A DNA stretch of 64,000 nucleotides from Arenibacter catalasegens. GTDB lineage: Bacteria; Bacteroidota; Bacteroidia; Flavobacteriales; Flavobacteriaceae. Below, one piece after another: positions 1 to 9,500 of the stretch (position 1 is the stretch's first letter; each line of letters begins with the position of its first letter). The stretch spans positions 1-64,000 of the forward strand of contig NZ_PHQQ01000022.1 in the NCBI RefSeq assembly GCF_002909235.1. The letters are read 5' to 3'. The position numbers and the translations under genes are program-made. The notes under the pieces are model-generated. The model saw only the letters and a list, made by a program, of their open reading frames with translations. It ran no database searches and had not been told where the DNA came from.

Positions 1-27
1 TTTTACAAATAGAATCGACTTTCTTAG

Positions 28-99
28 TGGTTCACTTTCATCCGGCGAAGGTGGTTCACTTTCACCCGGCGAGGGTGGCTCACTTTAATCCGGCCAGGG
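28..99 (+). repeat. three tandem 24-bp repeats, IS21-end-like
   Basis: Three head-to-tail 24-bp units (28-51, 52-75, 76-99) share the core TTCACTTTCATCCGGCGA, with a partial fourth running into the next start codon. Repeated transposase-binding sites of this kind occur at IS21-family ends; no istA/istB gene is present here. A diverged copy with the same 24-bp period lies near 6388. Confidence 0.6.
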
Positions 100-108
100 T
101 GGTATACT

Positions 109-624
109 ATGACCGTTTTTTGCACTTTAGAGACATACCTAGAATACCGACCTCAGTTGCTGGAGCAATTTCCATCTGCTGTTCCTTTGGAGAAAGGTAA
201 TTATTCCGTTACCAGCAACTATGGCATTCGCATCCATCCAATTTCGGAAAAAAAAAGAAAACATTATGGAATCGATCTGGCAGCCCCACGTGGAAAATAT
301 GTTTATGCATCGGCATCCGGTACAATCCTGGATATCCTCTATTCACAAAAAGGCTATGGCACACATATTATTATTAAACATCGCTTCGGTTTTGAAACAT
401 TATATGGACATCTAAACAAGGTGCTTGTCCAAAAAGGGCAACCTGTAAAACAGCACGATATCATTGGCACGGTGGGTAGCACAGGAAGTTCCACTGGGAA
501 CCATCTACACTATGAGATACTGAAAAATATGATCCAAATAGACCCAAAACTTTCACTCAACCTAAAGAAAAATATTTATACCCATTTAATTGAATCAAAA
601 ACGAACAAAGATCGAGCAGAGTAA
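109..624 (+). CDS. M23 family metallopeptidase (LytM-type endopeptidase)
   Basis: This 171-aa protein is a predicted zinc endopeptidase that cuts peptide bridges in peptidoglycan. The LytM/M23 signature is complete: H52-x3-D56, H101 in the YGHL motif, and H132-x-H134 in GNHLHYE. There is no signal peptide or membrane segment, and the ATG sits ten bases after the IS21-like repeats. Most family members have an export signal and a longer N-terminal part, so the start may have been created when an element was lost or inserted; this is inference. Small M23 enzymes are also carried by Bacteroidetes conjugative transposons, where they may open the wall for the transfer channel. The catalytic core looks intact. 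Confidence 0.85.
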   Translation: MTVFCTLETYLEYRPQLLEQFPSAVPLEKGNYSVTSNYGIRIHPISEKKRKHYGIDLAAPRGKYVYASASGTILDILYSQKGYGTHIIIKHRFGFETLYGHLNKVLVQKGQPVKQHDIIGTVGSTGSSTGNHLHYEILKNMIQIDPKLSLNLKKNIYTHLIESKTNKDRAE

Positions 625-1084
625 GAGAAAGTGGGGGATTAACTATTCTAAATTTAGTTATGGCTACACTAAATAAACATCAAGGTGTCTGCTCCTATAA
701 TCTTATTTTTTTGAATTTAAAATTACAGATGTTACAATCACATTTTACTAAGCGCCCAACCGGGCGTTTTATTATGGATTGGGGAAAAACGACTGGATAA
801 CTTCTAGGCGGTTTTCAAAGGAGTGGCAAAGGGATTGGTGTATGCCAAAAGTGATTTTATATATCATGGTTATACCACTATTTATAATTTAATATAGGAT
901 ATCTATGTTGACTGTTGTCAGCATCAGGAGCTCGATCAAAAAATATAAAATCACAAATTTTGGCAAGGACTTAACCTAAGTATTAGAATTCATCTCTATA
1001 ATATGTATTTTCATAAATGTCATTCGCATGAACAATAGAGCTGCTTAAATGTTCGAGACGGGAATCCAGATATCTGGATAATCT
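625..1084. other. intergenic stretch with one terminator
   Basis: Apart from the hairpin at 753-770, I see no coding signal or recognisable RNA in this stretch. Confidence 0.5.
753..770 (+). terminator. intrinsic terminator
   Basis: Stem CGCCC/GGGCG with an AACC loop followed by TTTT. It lies about 130 bp after the M23 gene and would end its transcript. Confidence 0.6.
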
Positions 1085-1777
1085 TTAAACATTATAAAGT
1101 GCATCAGCCAATTCGGTCTTTTTGTGTCGGCTCAATGGTACCTGTGTTCCAGCTACTTGAACAATTTTACTGTTAAATTTTTCAATTTTTTCCAAATTCA
1201 CGATATAGGATTTGTGTATCCTTAGGAATTTATCCCCTGGCAACTGTTTTTCAAAAGATTTCATAGTAGAAAGTATAACGATATTACCTTCATTGGTCAC
1301 CAATTTAACATAATCACCAAGAGCTTCGATCCATTTAATATCGTTTAGTACTACCTTGCGTTTTTTTAGGTTACTTTTCACGAAGATATATTCTTCTTCC
1401 TCGTTTGACTTATGAATCTGCTCATATTTGGCCACAGCTCTTTTTACGGAGGCATCAAAACGGGATAATGATATAGGTTTGTATAGGTAATCAGTTATAT
1501 CGTAATCAAAAGCCTTAAGGGCATAATCAGGATTGCCTGTAATCAAAATTACCTGTGGAGGGTTGTCCAAGGATTCCAAAAGATCGAAACCACTGATGAT
1601 CGGCATTTCTACATCTAGGAAAATAAGGTCGATGTCATTATTTTTGATACCGCTTTTTGCTTCAATGGCATTGCTGTACTCGGCTACCATTGTCAGGTTT
1701 GGATGATTGTTCACTAATCTTGCTACGGCGATTCGCTGCATAGAGGAATCGTCTACAATTATACATCTTAATTTCAT
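1085..1777 (-). CDS. LytTR-family response regulator
   Basis: This 230-aa cytoplasmic regulator has an N-terminal receiver domain (about residues 1-118) and a C-terminal LytTR DNA-binding domain (about 130-230). Receiver residues D9/D10, phospho-acceptor D55 (FLDVEMP), T80 and K100 are all present, so it should be phosphorylated normally. The LytTR half has the usual pattern (IEALGDYVKL, FLRIHKSYIVNL). Bacteroidota proteins of this family usually pair with LytS/5TM-type histidine kinases encoded next door. None is adjacent here, and the kinase at 3376-5157 belongs to a different class. The ATG at 1777 is the only sensible start. Function assignment is firm; target genes are unknown. Confidence 0.93.
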   Translation of the reverse strand: MKLRCIIVDDSSMQRIAVARLVNNHPNLTMVAEYSNAIEAKSGIKNNDIDLIFLDVEMPIISGFDLLESLDNPPQVILITGNPDYALKAFDYDITDYLYKPISLSRFDASVKRAVAKYEQIHKSNEEEEYIFVKSNLKKRKVVLNDIKWIEALGDYVKLVTNEGNIVILSTMKSFEKQLPGDKFLRIHKSYIVNLEKIEKFNSKIVQVAGTQVPLSRHKKTELADALYNV

Positions 1778-2462
1778 GATAGGTATATTTGGGGTTTAAA
1801 TCACGGCCAATTTACTTAAATAGCCTTTTCAGCCTGTCAAAATGATGTGAACGGCCCCTAAAATGTTGTGTAGATGCAGGTAGTGATTGTTTAGGAGTTT
1901 GGTCAATTCCATTTATGATTAATTGATGCCCTTCATAACCTAAATATGTGACTGTTCTTCAATTGAAATCCAAAACCTCTTATCGGAGAGGTCACTTGTT
2001 AAGAACATGTTGATTTCTTTGAGTTTGCTTTTTCTCTGTAGACAATTTTTGTTATTAGTTGTAAAAAGCAATAGAAAGGAACTACAATTTTCAAAAACCG
2101 TCGGTGCCAGAAATAACCTATTGTCATTTTCCCACCGTGAATTTGTAACTATCTCAATGGAAATATGTGGACGGGTGGGAAAGGAAATTGTCAAGATTGG
2201 TAATTCCTAGATAATTAGGTTCGTTTTGTAACTATGATAAATCAAGTAGCAATTACACCGAACTAGGTATTTAAGGGTTGTTAAAAATGGATGACTAAAA
2301 CACGGGATAAAGAATAAAAAGAACAAGGTTCTGTTAGACGCACCTCATTTATGAAGCTTTCTTGCTACAGCGAGAATATGGACCTTTTGAACGTTTACCA
2401 GTTAGAATATATAATTAAGTGATAATTCTTTCTCATATTTACAACTATTAAATTTCTCAAAT
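1778..2462. other. intergenic stretch, no gene seen
   Basis: This 685-bp stretch holds two short open frames that overlap on opposite strands (1940-2194 and 2007-2210). Neither has a recognisable domain or a ribosome-binding site. It probably contains the promoters of the two divergent receiver genes that flank it. Confidence 0.5.
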
Positions 2463-2855
2463 ATGGAATTGAAAGTTTGCATTATAGATGACGACTTAGT
2501 GTCGCAATTCGCGTCAAGATATTGCATAGAACAATCAATTTCTAATTGCAGGACTATAGTTTGTGATACTGCGGAAGAAGTTTTGAACATGTTTGCCCAT
2601 CCTGTAATTAATGAAGAGGATGTGCCGGATTTAATATTTCTAGATTTGGTCATGAACGGCATGGACGGTTGGGAATTTCTCGATACAATAAAGATTGGTA
2701 GCAATGTTTTACAAAAAACGGATATTTATATTCTATCTGCTTTTTCAAATTCGAAAGACCGGACTAGGGCTAAGGAGCATCCCATGATCAAAGGGCATTT
2801 TGACAAACCACTTTCCAAAAGCATTATGGAAAAGATTCTTCATTCAAAAAAGTAA
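2463..2855 (+). CDS. single-domain response regulator (CheY-like receiver)
   Basis: The whole 130-aa protein is one receiver domain with no output domain. The acidic pair D9/D10, phospho-acceptor D61 (FLDLVMNGMDG), S92 and K115 are in place, so phosphotransfer should work. Stand-alone receivers of this type in flavobacteria take phosphate from hybrid or PAS-type kinases and act by protein contact. It is convergent with the histidine kinase gene at 3376-5157, with only the DUF6747 gene between, which makes that kinase a plausible partner; this is inference from position only. Confidence 0.9.
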   Translation: MELKVCIIDDDLVSQFASRYCIEQSISNCRTIVCDTAEEVLNMFAHPVINEEDVPDLIFLDLVMNGMDGWEFLDTIKIGSNVLQKTDIYILSAFSNSKDRTRAKEHPMIKGHFDKPLSKSIMEKILHSKK

Positions 2856-3135
2856 TAAACGAATCGTTTTTCAAAACTGTACATTTGAGAATTGCAATAT
2901 AGTTATGCTCTTGCATAGCAGTGTTCTTTCAATTCATTTCATCCAAAGTTTATTGTAATTACATAGGCTTCCCTGAAAATGCATAAAATGTAGATAAGAA
3001 TTCGTTGAAGTGCCATAATTCTTGATGAATATTTATTTTTTGCATTAAACCGTATTTATTGACATCTTGTAGAAAAAGAAAGTACAAGGTAAATTACTGC
3101 GATACCTTTGCATCCAAACCCCTAAACAATTTGGT

Positions 3136-3303
3136 ATGGAAACAATTTTACTTTTTAAAGAAATATATTTAAATGGATTTAAGCAGCTGGGAAGTTGGCT
3201 GGTAAAAAGCTATTTCAAAGCTTTTTCATGGTTCAGTTTTGCTATGTTCATAGTAGTCCTATATGCATTTGGGTACAGATTAATTACTGGATTCTCTTTT
3301 TGA
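3136..3303 (+). CDS. DUF6747-like small membrane protein
   Basis: A 55-aa open frame starts METILLFKEIYL and ends GYRLITGFSF. It has a charged amphipathic N-terminal half and one hydrophobic segment (about residues 33-49, SFAMFIVVLYAF). I recognise the pattern from the small DUF6747 proteins found across Flavobacteriaceae; their function is unknown. The stop is followed 34 bp later by a strong terminator, which supports a free-standing small gene. Confidence 0.75.
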   Translation: METILLFKEIYLNGFKQLGSWLVKSYFKAFSWFSFAMFIVVLYAFGYRLITGFSF

Positions 3304-3336
3304 ATGATTTAATAGAATTAAGAATTAGAAGATTTG

Positions 3337-3368
3337 ATCCTTCCGTCGCTTTTCGGAAGGATTTTTTT
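3337..3368 (+). terminator. intrinsic terminator after the small DUF6747-like gene
   Basis: A perfect 9-bp stem ATCCTTCCG/CGGAAGGAT with an 8-nt loop runs directly into seven T residues. Confidence 0.9.
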
Positions 3369-3375
3369 ATAAAAA

Positions 3376-5157
3376 CTAAAAATATATTTTAAAGGTAGTA
3401 CCTATATTCTCTTTACTTTCAATAGTTATAGTTGCATCTAGAGCCTCTAATTGGGATTTAACTAAAAAAAGACCAATACCTTTACCTGAAATATTTCTAT
3501 GAAATCTTTTATACAGCTTAAATACATTCTCACCATGTCTATCTAGATTAATTCCAATGCCATTGTCCTTTATCACGAGCACTTTTTTATCGTTTTCAAA
3601 AAAAGTTTCAAAATGGATATAGGATGATACTCCATCCCGACGATATTCTATGGCGTTGGATATAAGGTTATTTAGTATGCTCTGTAAGTAAAATCTTGAG
3701 AAGTGTACCTGCTGCCAAGCTAATAAATTGAGCGATATTTTAAAATCATTTGAATCTAATAGCGTTTTGGAGAAATCCTTTTTAACGTCATTTATCAAAG
3801 TTAAAATATCAACTTCCTCGACCTGAACCTTTCTATCATCTATAATGGATACATACTCACCTATATCATTGGTGAGTTCTGTAATACTTTCGGCAATTTG
3901 ACTTAGTTTTGGAAGAAGTTCATGTATTTTCTTTTGGGGGTCCTGTTCTTTGTTTATCATTGATACAATCAATGACATGCTTGTTACCGGAGCTTTTAGG
4001 TTATGCGAAACCAAATAATTAAATTCACTTAATTGCTTGTTTCTGATCATTAATTGACTATTTATATTGGAAATTTGCTTGTTGTTTTTGTCTAATTGAT
4101 TTCTTTTTTTGTAGAGCAGTGCATTCTTTGTTTCCAATTCATTGACATAATTTTCTCTTTGTTGTCTGCTATTTACAAAAAAGTAAGCTATAGTCAATAG
4201 CATGGTAATAGTTATAAAATTGAAAATACCGATACCAAAATAAAGTAACTTTAAATTGGCGTGTAAAAATTTTGGAGGTAATTCTTGAACAACTTTCCAA
4301 TTGTAAGGAGCAACTATTTCCAATGGTGTGTCAGAACCAAAATCCAACACCTTATTCAAACTTAACGTCTGAACAGACCATATGTGATCATTGCTCAAAA
4401 AGGTGGTATCCTTTTTAAATAACTGGTCGGAAAGACCATATTTTTGGTTCAGAGGAACTACTGAATCCGATATTTCAAATGGAATGTGGTTTATATAGGT
4501 ATTGGAGGTAATTATATTCAGGTTATCATCCAGTAGATAGAAATTATTATCAACTATGTTGGTTCTTAGTTGGTTAAGAATTCGATCCATTTTATAATTG
4601 ATGACCACAATACCTATCTTTTCTTTATTGCCATCAAAAATGGGTTGCACTGCCCGGATAACAGGTTTGTATGGTTTTTCAATTTTTCCATTTTCCCTGT
4701 TCAAATTAATTTGGGATAGGTATAGTTGCCCAAATTTAAGGCCAATCCCTTCTTTAAAATAAGTACGGTTTCTTTTGTCCTGCAACTCTCCAAATTCTAA
4801 AGAATCGATTCCTTTCCGCTGCACACGAAAAAATTCCTTACCATTTAAGTCAAGAAATCGAAACTGATCGTAATGGGTAATTCCCTTAATAATCTCAAGG
4901 TATGGTTCCATGAAGGCCCTATGGGTATTCAACGGGTCAAAGTCTTTTGGAAACTTCAGTTTTGACCAATAGTTGGCATTTTGTATGGGTGCCTGAAAAA
5001 GATCTATAAAAGATTTGCTCTTCATAATTGTTTCACGCTCTTGTAACAACGAGAAATTTTTTATTTGTACGTTTTTTTGATAGATGAGTAGGACCAAGGA
5101 AAATATTAAAAGAGGAAAATAAAGTATTGCGAAAATTTTAAATACCTTTTTCCACAT
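3376..5157 (-). CDS. membrane sensor histidine kinase
   Basis: This 593-aa kinase has a transmembrane helix at about 7-26, an extracytoplasmic sensor of about 270 residues (dCache-like by layout), a second helix at about 303-328, a coiled coil (331-375), a HisKA domain and an HATPase domain. H385 in the H-box (YLVSHNLKAPV) is the phospho-acceptor. The ATP lid has N497/N501, the G1 box D531-N-G-I-G, and the G2 box G558-K-G-I-G-L. There is no receiver or DNA-binding domain, so the signal must pass to a separate protein, perhaps the receiver at 2463-2855. It ends only 8 bp beyond the terminator of the convergent small gene. Confidence 0.92.
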   Translation of the reverse strand: MWKKVFKIFAILYFPLLIFSLVLLIYQKNVQIKNFSLLQERETIMKSKSFIDLFQAPIQNANYWSKLKFPKDFDPLNTHRAFMEPYLEIIKGITHYDQFRFLDLNGKEFFRVQRKGIDSLEFGELQDKRNRTYFKEGIGLKFGQLYLSQINLNRENGKIEKPYKPVIRAVQPIFDGNKEKIGIVVINYKMDRILNQLRTNIVDNNFYLLDDNLNIITSNTYINHIPFEISDSVVPLNQKYGLSDQLFKKDTTFLSNDHIWSVQTLSLNKVLDFGSDTPLEIVAPYNWKVVQELPPKFLHANLKLLYFGIGIFNFITITMLLTIAYFFVNSRQQRENYVNELETKNALLYKKRNQLDKNNKQISNINSQLMIRNKQLSEFNYLVSHNLKAPVTSMSLIVSMINKEQDPQKKIHELLPKLSQIAESITELTNDIGEYVSIIDDRKVQVEEVDILTLINDVKKDFSKTLLDSNDFKISLNLLAWQQVHFSRFYLQSILNNLISNAIEYRRDGVSSYIHFETFFENDKKVLVIKDNGIGINLDRHGENVFKLYKRFHRNISGKGIGLFLVKSQLEALDATITIESKENIGTTFKIYF

Positions 5158-5564
5158 AAAATCAACCTATTAAATTTTTTCGTTTATTGTACAAATAACA
5201 CATGGGATTGTAGGTTTGTAATTACACTAATATAAGAAATATTCAGATTGTCGGACAGTCCTTCGCTAATAAACTTAATCCAAATAATTTACGGACCGGA
5301 CCAAAAGTTTTGAATCCACTAAGACTGTATAGTTTGAAATATTGCGTTTAAAGATAAATTCTGAGGTTAATCTTTTGTAAGATAAAATTGCATCATTTAG
5401 AATTTAATACATTGATAATTATTGTAATTGATATTGGCTGTCAACAGTTAACTTTTTGCAAATATTCAGTTTTTTACTCGACAAAAGCTATTAAACAAGT
5501 AGTTCGGCGATTTTTAAAGACCATTGTGCAATAATCTTATATACTTAAACACTAGTCGCTAGAT
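5158..5564. other. AT-rich upstream region of the histidine kinase gene
   Basis: I see no coding frame in these 400 bases. They probably hold the kinase promoter on the minus strand. Confidence 0.4.
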
Positions 5565-6098
5565 GGAGTTTCATCCAATCTTGATGTTTGGCCAAAAGCA
5601 GATTCAGATTAGACATATATTTCAACTCCTAATGAAGAATGGTTAGATCAATCTAACAATAATTTGGTATTCAATGCTAATCTGGTAGAAAGTCCAAATT
5701 TGGATTCGCCCCCACATTTTTGGTAAATGTCACCAATTTCAATCCCGGAATCATTTTGGACGGTGTTCATACTGGGTTGGCTACAGAATAAATACTGCCA
5801 ATTTTAGTTTTTTCTAATAGTCCATATTTTCTGCGCCCCAGACCAACCAGGGTTATTCCCATTTTGTTTGACATTATGGAATTGCCGGTGAAACTACCCT
5901 GGCTCTTTTTGTTGAACCCTCGCCCAATGGATTTTAGTCACAGTATCACAATGATGGGACTGCCAAAGTTACTTTTGCAAATCCCGCAATAGATGATAGC
6001 TTACCACATATAGTTGGTTTATGTGACCACTCTTCCCTTGTAAAATGTATAGGTGTCATTAGGCAGGGTTACTTTACTTCCAAATGGATGTCCCGATA
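5565..6098 (+). pseudogene. decayed gene for an unrecognised exported-type protein
   Basis: Protein-like text can be read only by shifting frame and passing several stops. Pieces read LDVWPKADSD, NNLVFNANLVESPNLDSP, TFLVNVTNFNPGIILDG, YGIAGETTLALFVEPSP and DGTAKVTFANPAIDDSLP. The Asn/Thr/Gly-rich beta-strand style resembles secreted flavobacterial proteins, but I do not recognise the family. At least three stops and two frame changes mean it cannot be expressed as one protein. The relic lies just upstream of the diverged IS21-like repeats, so insertion may have started the decay. Confidence 0.55.
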
Positions 6099-6387
6099 GG
6101 GGAGGGACGAATAAAGACTAAATTTGCAATAGTGAATAGGGTGAATATTCATTCTATCAAACCAAACACTTCCACCAATCTCCCTACTAGGGGATTTATT
6201 TAACCAAGTCGTATCAAATTCTTTCCTTAGGTGTCAGAGGTTTATTGTTTAGAGTGGAGCTGCGCTTAAATTTGAAAAACAAATCCGCTAAGTAACCACT
6301 TTCTTCTAGGTCATAGGATTCCGATAACCGGCCTCAGCTTATTTTAAAGGCTTTTGGGGACAGTAAAGTGGTTTTGTTGCCCAGCTA

Positions 6388-6440
6388 TGCTAACTTTCAT
6401 CCGGCGCAAGTTGTTCACATTCACCAACTCACCCAAGTTG
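6388..6440 (+). repeat. diverged copy of the IS21-end-like 24-bp repeats
   Basis: Two 24-bp-spaced units resemble the repeats at 28-99 (ACTTTCATCCGGCG then TTCACATTCACC). They are in the same orientation, 6.3 kb away. Confidence 0.5.
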
Positions 6441-6547
6441 CGTCTACAAACAATTAGGAGAAAAAAAATTCAAAAAAACCTCCAACTTATAACAACTTCA
6501 GGGGTATCCATAAATTTGATATAGCTATAATTATTTCAACCAAAACA

Positions 6548-9500
6548 TTATTTGTTTGAGATGGAGACAACAGATTGGGATTTTTGGACTATATCATGGA
6601 TAATTGCATCCAATTCTATTGCGGACAAGTAAACATTGTCCAGTAATTCGATTTTTTCATTATCATCTATTAAGTTTTCATGAAATAAATCGATAATTCC
6701 CATCAATCGAGCTAAGGGAGCCCTAACAATATGTGACTGAGTCCACGCTATTTCCCTTAATTTTTCGTTTTGCTTTTCAATCGCGATTTGGCCCTGACGC
6801 TTTTCAGTAATGTCCCTTATGTACAGGGAAAGTGTTTTTTCAGAAGGATAGATACTAACTTCCAGCCATTTGTTTAGTACTGAAAAATATTCCTGAAAAT
6901 ATACTGTTTTTCCCGTTTTTATGGATTTGTAATGTTTTAAAAATGTTTTGGAATCAACACTTTTCCGCAGGACATCCCACATGTTCTTGCCGATAATTTG
7001 ATCCCGTGCGATCATCAACAATTTCTCCGCCATTTTATTCCAATACGTAACCGTCCAATCATTACCAACGGAAATAAAGGCATCCCCTATACTTTCGAGA
7101 ATTCTATTCTTTTCTAGATTGGTCATTTCCATTTGTACTTGGGAAGCCTTTAAGTCGTTGATGTCCTGAATACTACCAAATATCCGTACACATTTTCCAT
7201 TGATAAATTCGGGTTTGCCAATCATTCTCAACCATTGTTCATTGCCCTTTGCCGTGTTTATTCGTAGTTCCAAATCCCAAGCTTCCCCCTTAAGTGCAGC
7301 ATTATTTATTAGGGTAGAAATTTTCTCCTTGGTTTCTTCATTTTGGTAAAAGCCGAGTACACTTTCTACAGTGGGGGTATAATTACTATCTACTTCGTAT
7401 ATTTTTTTTGTCATATCGGACCAATATATTTGAGCTGTTCTGAAATTTAATTCCCATCCACCAATAACGGCTAGGTCCGTAACTTCGTTTAGTAGATTTT
7501 TAAGGTCCTTATTTTCGGTAATATCTTTGGCTACGGCATATATCGCCCCTTCTTCCTCACTGGGTCTGGCGGTCCAACTAAGCCAAATGGTTTCGCCACT
7601 TTTACTGATGTAACGGTTCTCAAAATATTTGTACGACTTACCACTATACAAATGTGATTGTTGATTACGGGTTTTTTTTCGATCGTCGGGATGCACAAAA
7701 TCTATAATTTTTCTAGAAAGCAATTCCTCTTCGGAATACCCTAAAAGTCGAGAGGCGGCAGGGTTTATTTTTTTGAAGAATCCATCATTTCCCGCTTTGC
7801 ACAAAATATCCGGAGCAAAATTAAAAACATGTTCCAGTTCGGTTTCAACAAGCTTCCTTTTAATTTCTACCGCCAAATGGTCGGCGACTGCCTGAAACAT
7901 TTCACTTTGAAAAATTTGGGTATCGGTTCCATTTTCCGACCCTAAAATAAGGGCCCCTATGAATTTTTCATTGTGGAACAGCGGAATCCCGATAATCTTG
8001 TCCAGTCCTAATAATTTAATAAACCTATTTCTATTGGCATGCTTTAAATCTTTGGTATCCCATATTTCAACAATCTGTTTTTCCCATATGGCTTTGACCA
8101 ATCCGTTACTGCTTTGGAATGGTTTTTCCCCTTCCGCCTTACTCTGGACTATATTTCCCACATTGGTGTTTTTATAATCTGCAAAAAGTTGTATATCGGA
8201 ATTTTCTGAGTTCGGCAACCATATTTCGCCAAACGCCAATCCTCCGAAATCCGTCAAATAATTCAAAATACTTACTAAACATGGTTTCAAGTCTTTTTCG
8301 TGACCGAACAATAGACTAATATCGATCATTAAGTTTTTTTGAATCTCCTGATTCTTCTTATCACTAACATCCCGTTCTATGGATATCCAATGCGTAAACC
8401 AGCCTTTTTCATCAGCAACAGGGCTCAACGACAGGTTGACCCAAAATTCTTCACCATGTTTTTTATAATTGATGGTGGTAATTTCGCAAGGTTCCCAACT
8501 TCGCATTGCCTGATTTAATCTTTTTAACTCCTTAGGGTCTGATTTTGGCCCCTGTAGAATTTTGGGAGTTTTTCCGATAATCTCTTCGGCCGTATAACCG
8601 GTCATTTTAGTAAATGCCCTATTTACATATAAAATTTTAGAACCTTGTTCATCAAAGGGCTCCGCTTCGGTAATCAGCACGGCATCCTTAGTGTTTGTAA
8701 CCACGGATTCTAGCAAACGCAACTGTTGTTCCTCAACTTTTTGTTGGGTGATGTCTTGTACGGTTCCCTCCATTCTATTAGGGCTGCCATCTTGAAAAAT
8801 AGTCCGTCCCAACTGATGTATCCATTTTATTGTGTCCCCAGGCAATATAATTCTATAGACAAAATCATATACTTTATTTTGGGCAACAGTATTTTTATTT
8901 TTTAGGATAAAATCATCGCGGTCATCCGCATGGATGGTATTTACAAAAGAATCATAATTAAGGTCAACGGATTCCTGCTTTCTTTCCCAAATTTTATAAA
9001 CTTCCTCGGAACATGACAAATAAAAATTATTCAAATCAAGACTCCAATGTCCCAGTTTTGCGATAGACGTTGCACTTTTTAGCTTATGTTCCGATTGTTT
9101 CAGCTCATTTAAATATTTTTCCCTTTCGGTTACATCGCTACATGTAGCCAGAACACACTTTACTTCATCTATAGTTAAATGTTGTCCAACAACATCCATT
9201 TTAACCAATTCTCCATTCTTCTTTTTGTGGGTATATATTCCAGACTTAAGGGTCCCGGATTGAAGCTGAAATTCTTCGAGTCCCTTCAATAATTTACTTA
9301 TCTCTTCTTTCTGCCTTAACTCCAATGCCGTCATGGTCATAAACTCTTCCCTAGAATACCCATAAAATTGTACCATGGCATCATTGACATCAAGGATTCG
9401 GAAGCTATCGATCTCAAGTATATATTTGGGATATGGGCTGGTATTAAAAAGTAGACGGTGCTTTTCCTCAGAAGCTTTTATTTCTTTATTTATCAGTACT

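Noticed and set aside
1940-2210. Two overlapping open frames on opposite strands
   Set aside because: No family pattern, no ribosome-binding site and complete mutual overlap; they lie in the promoter region between two receiver genes.
3195-3392. 65-codon plus-strand frame
   Set aside because: It overlaps the DUF6747-like gene in another frame and runs through its terminator into the histidine kinase gene.
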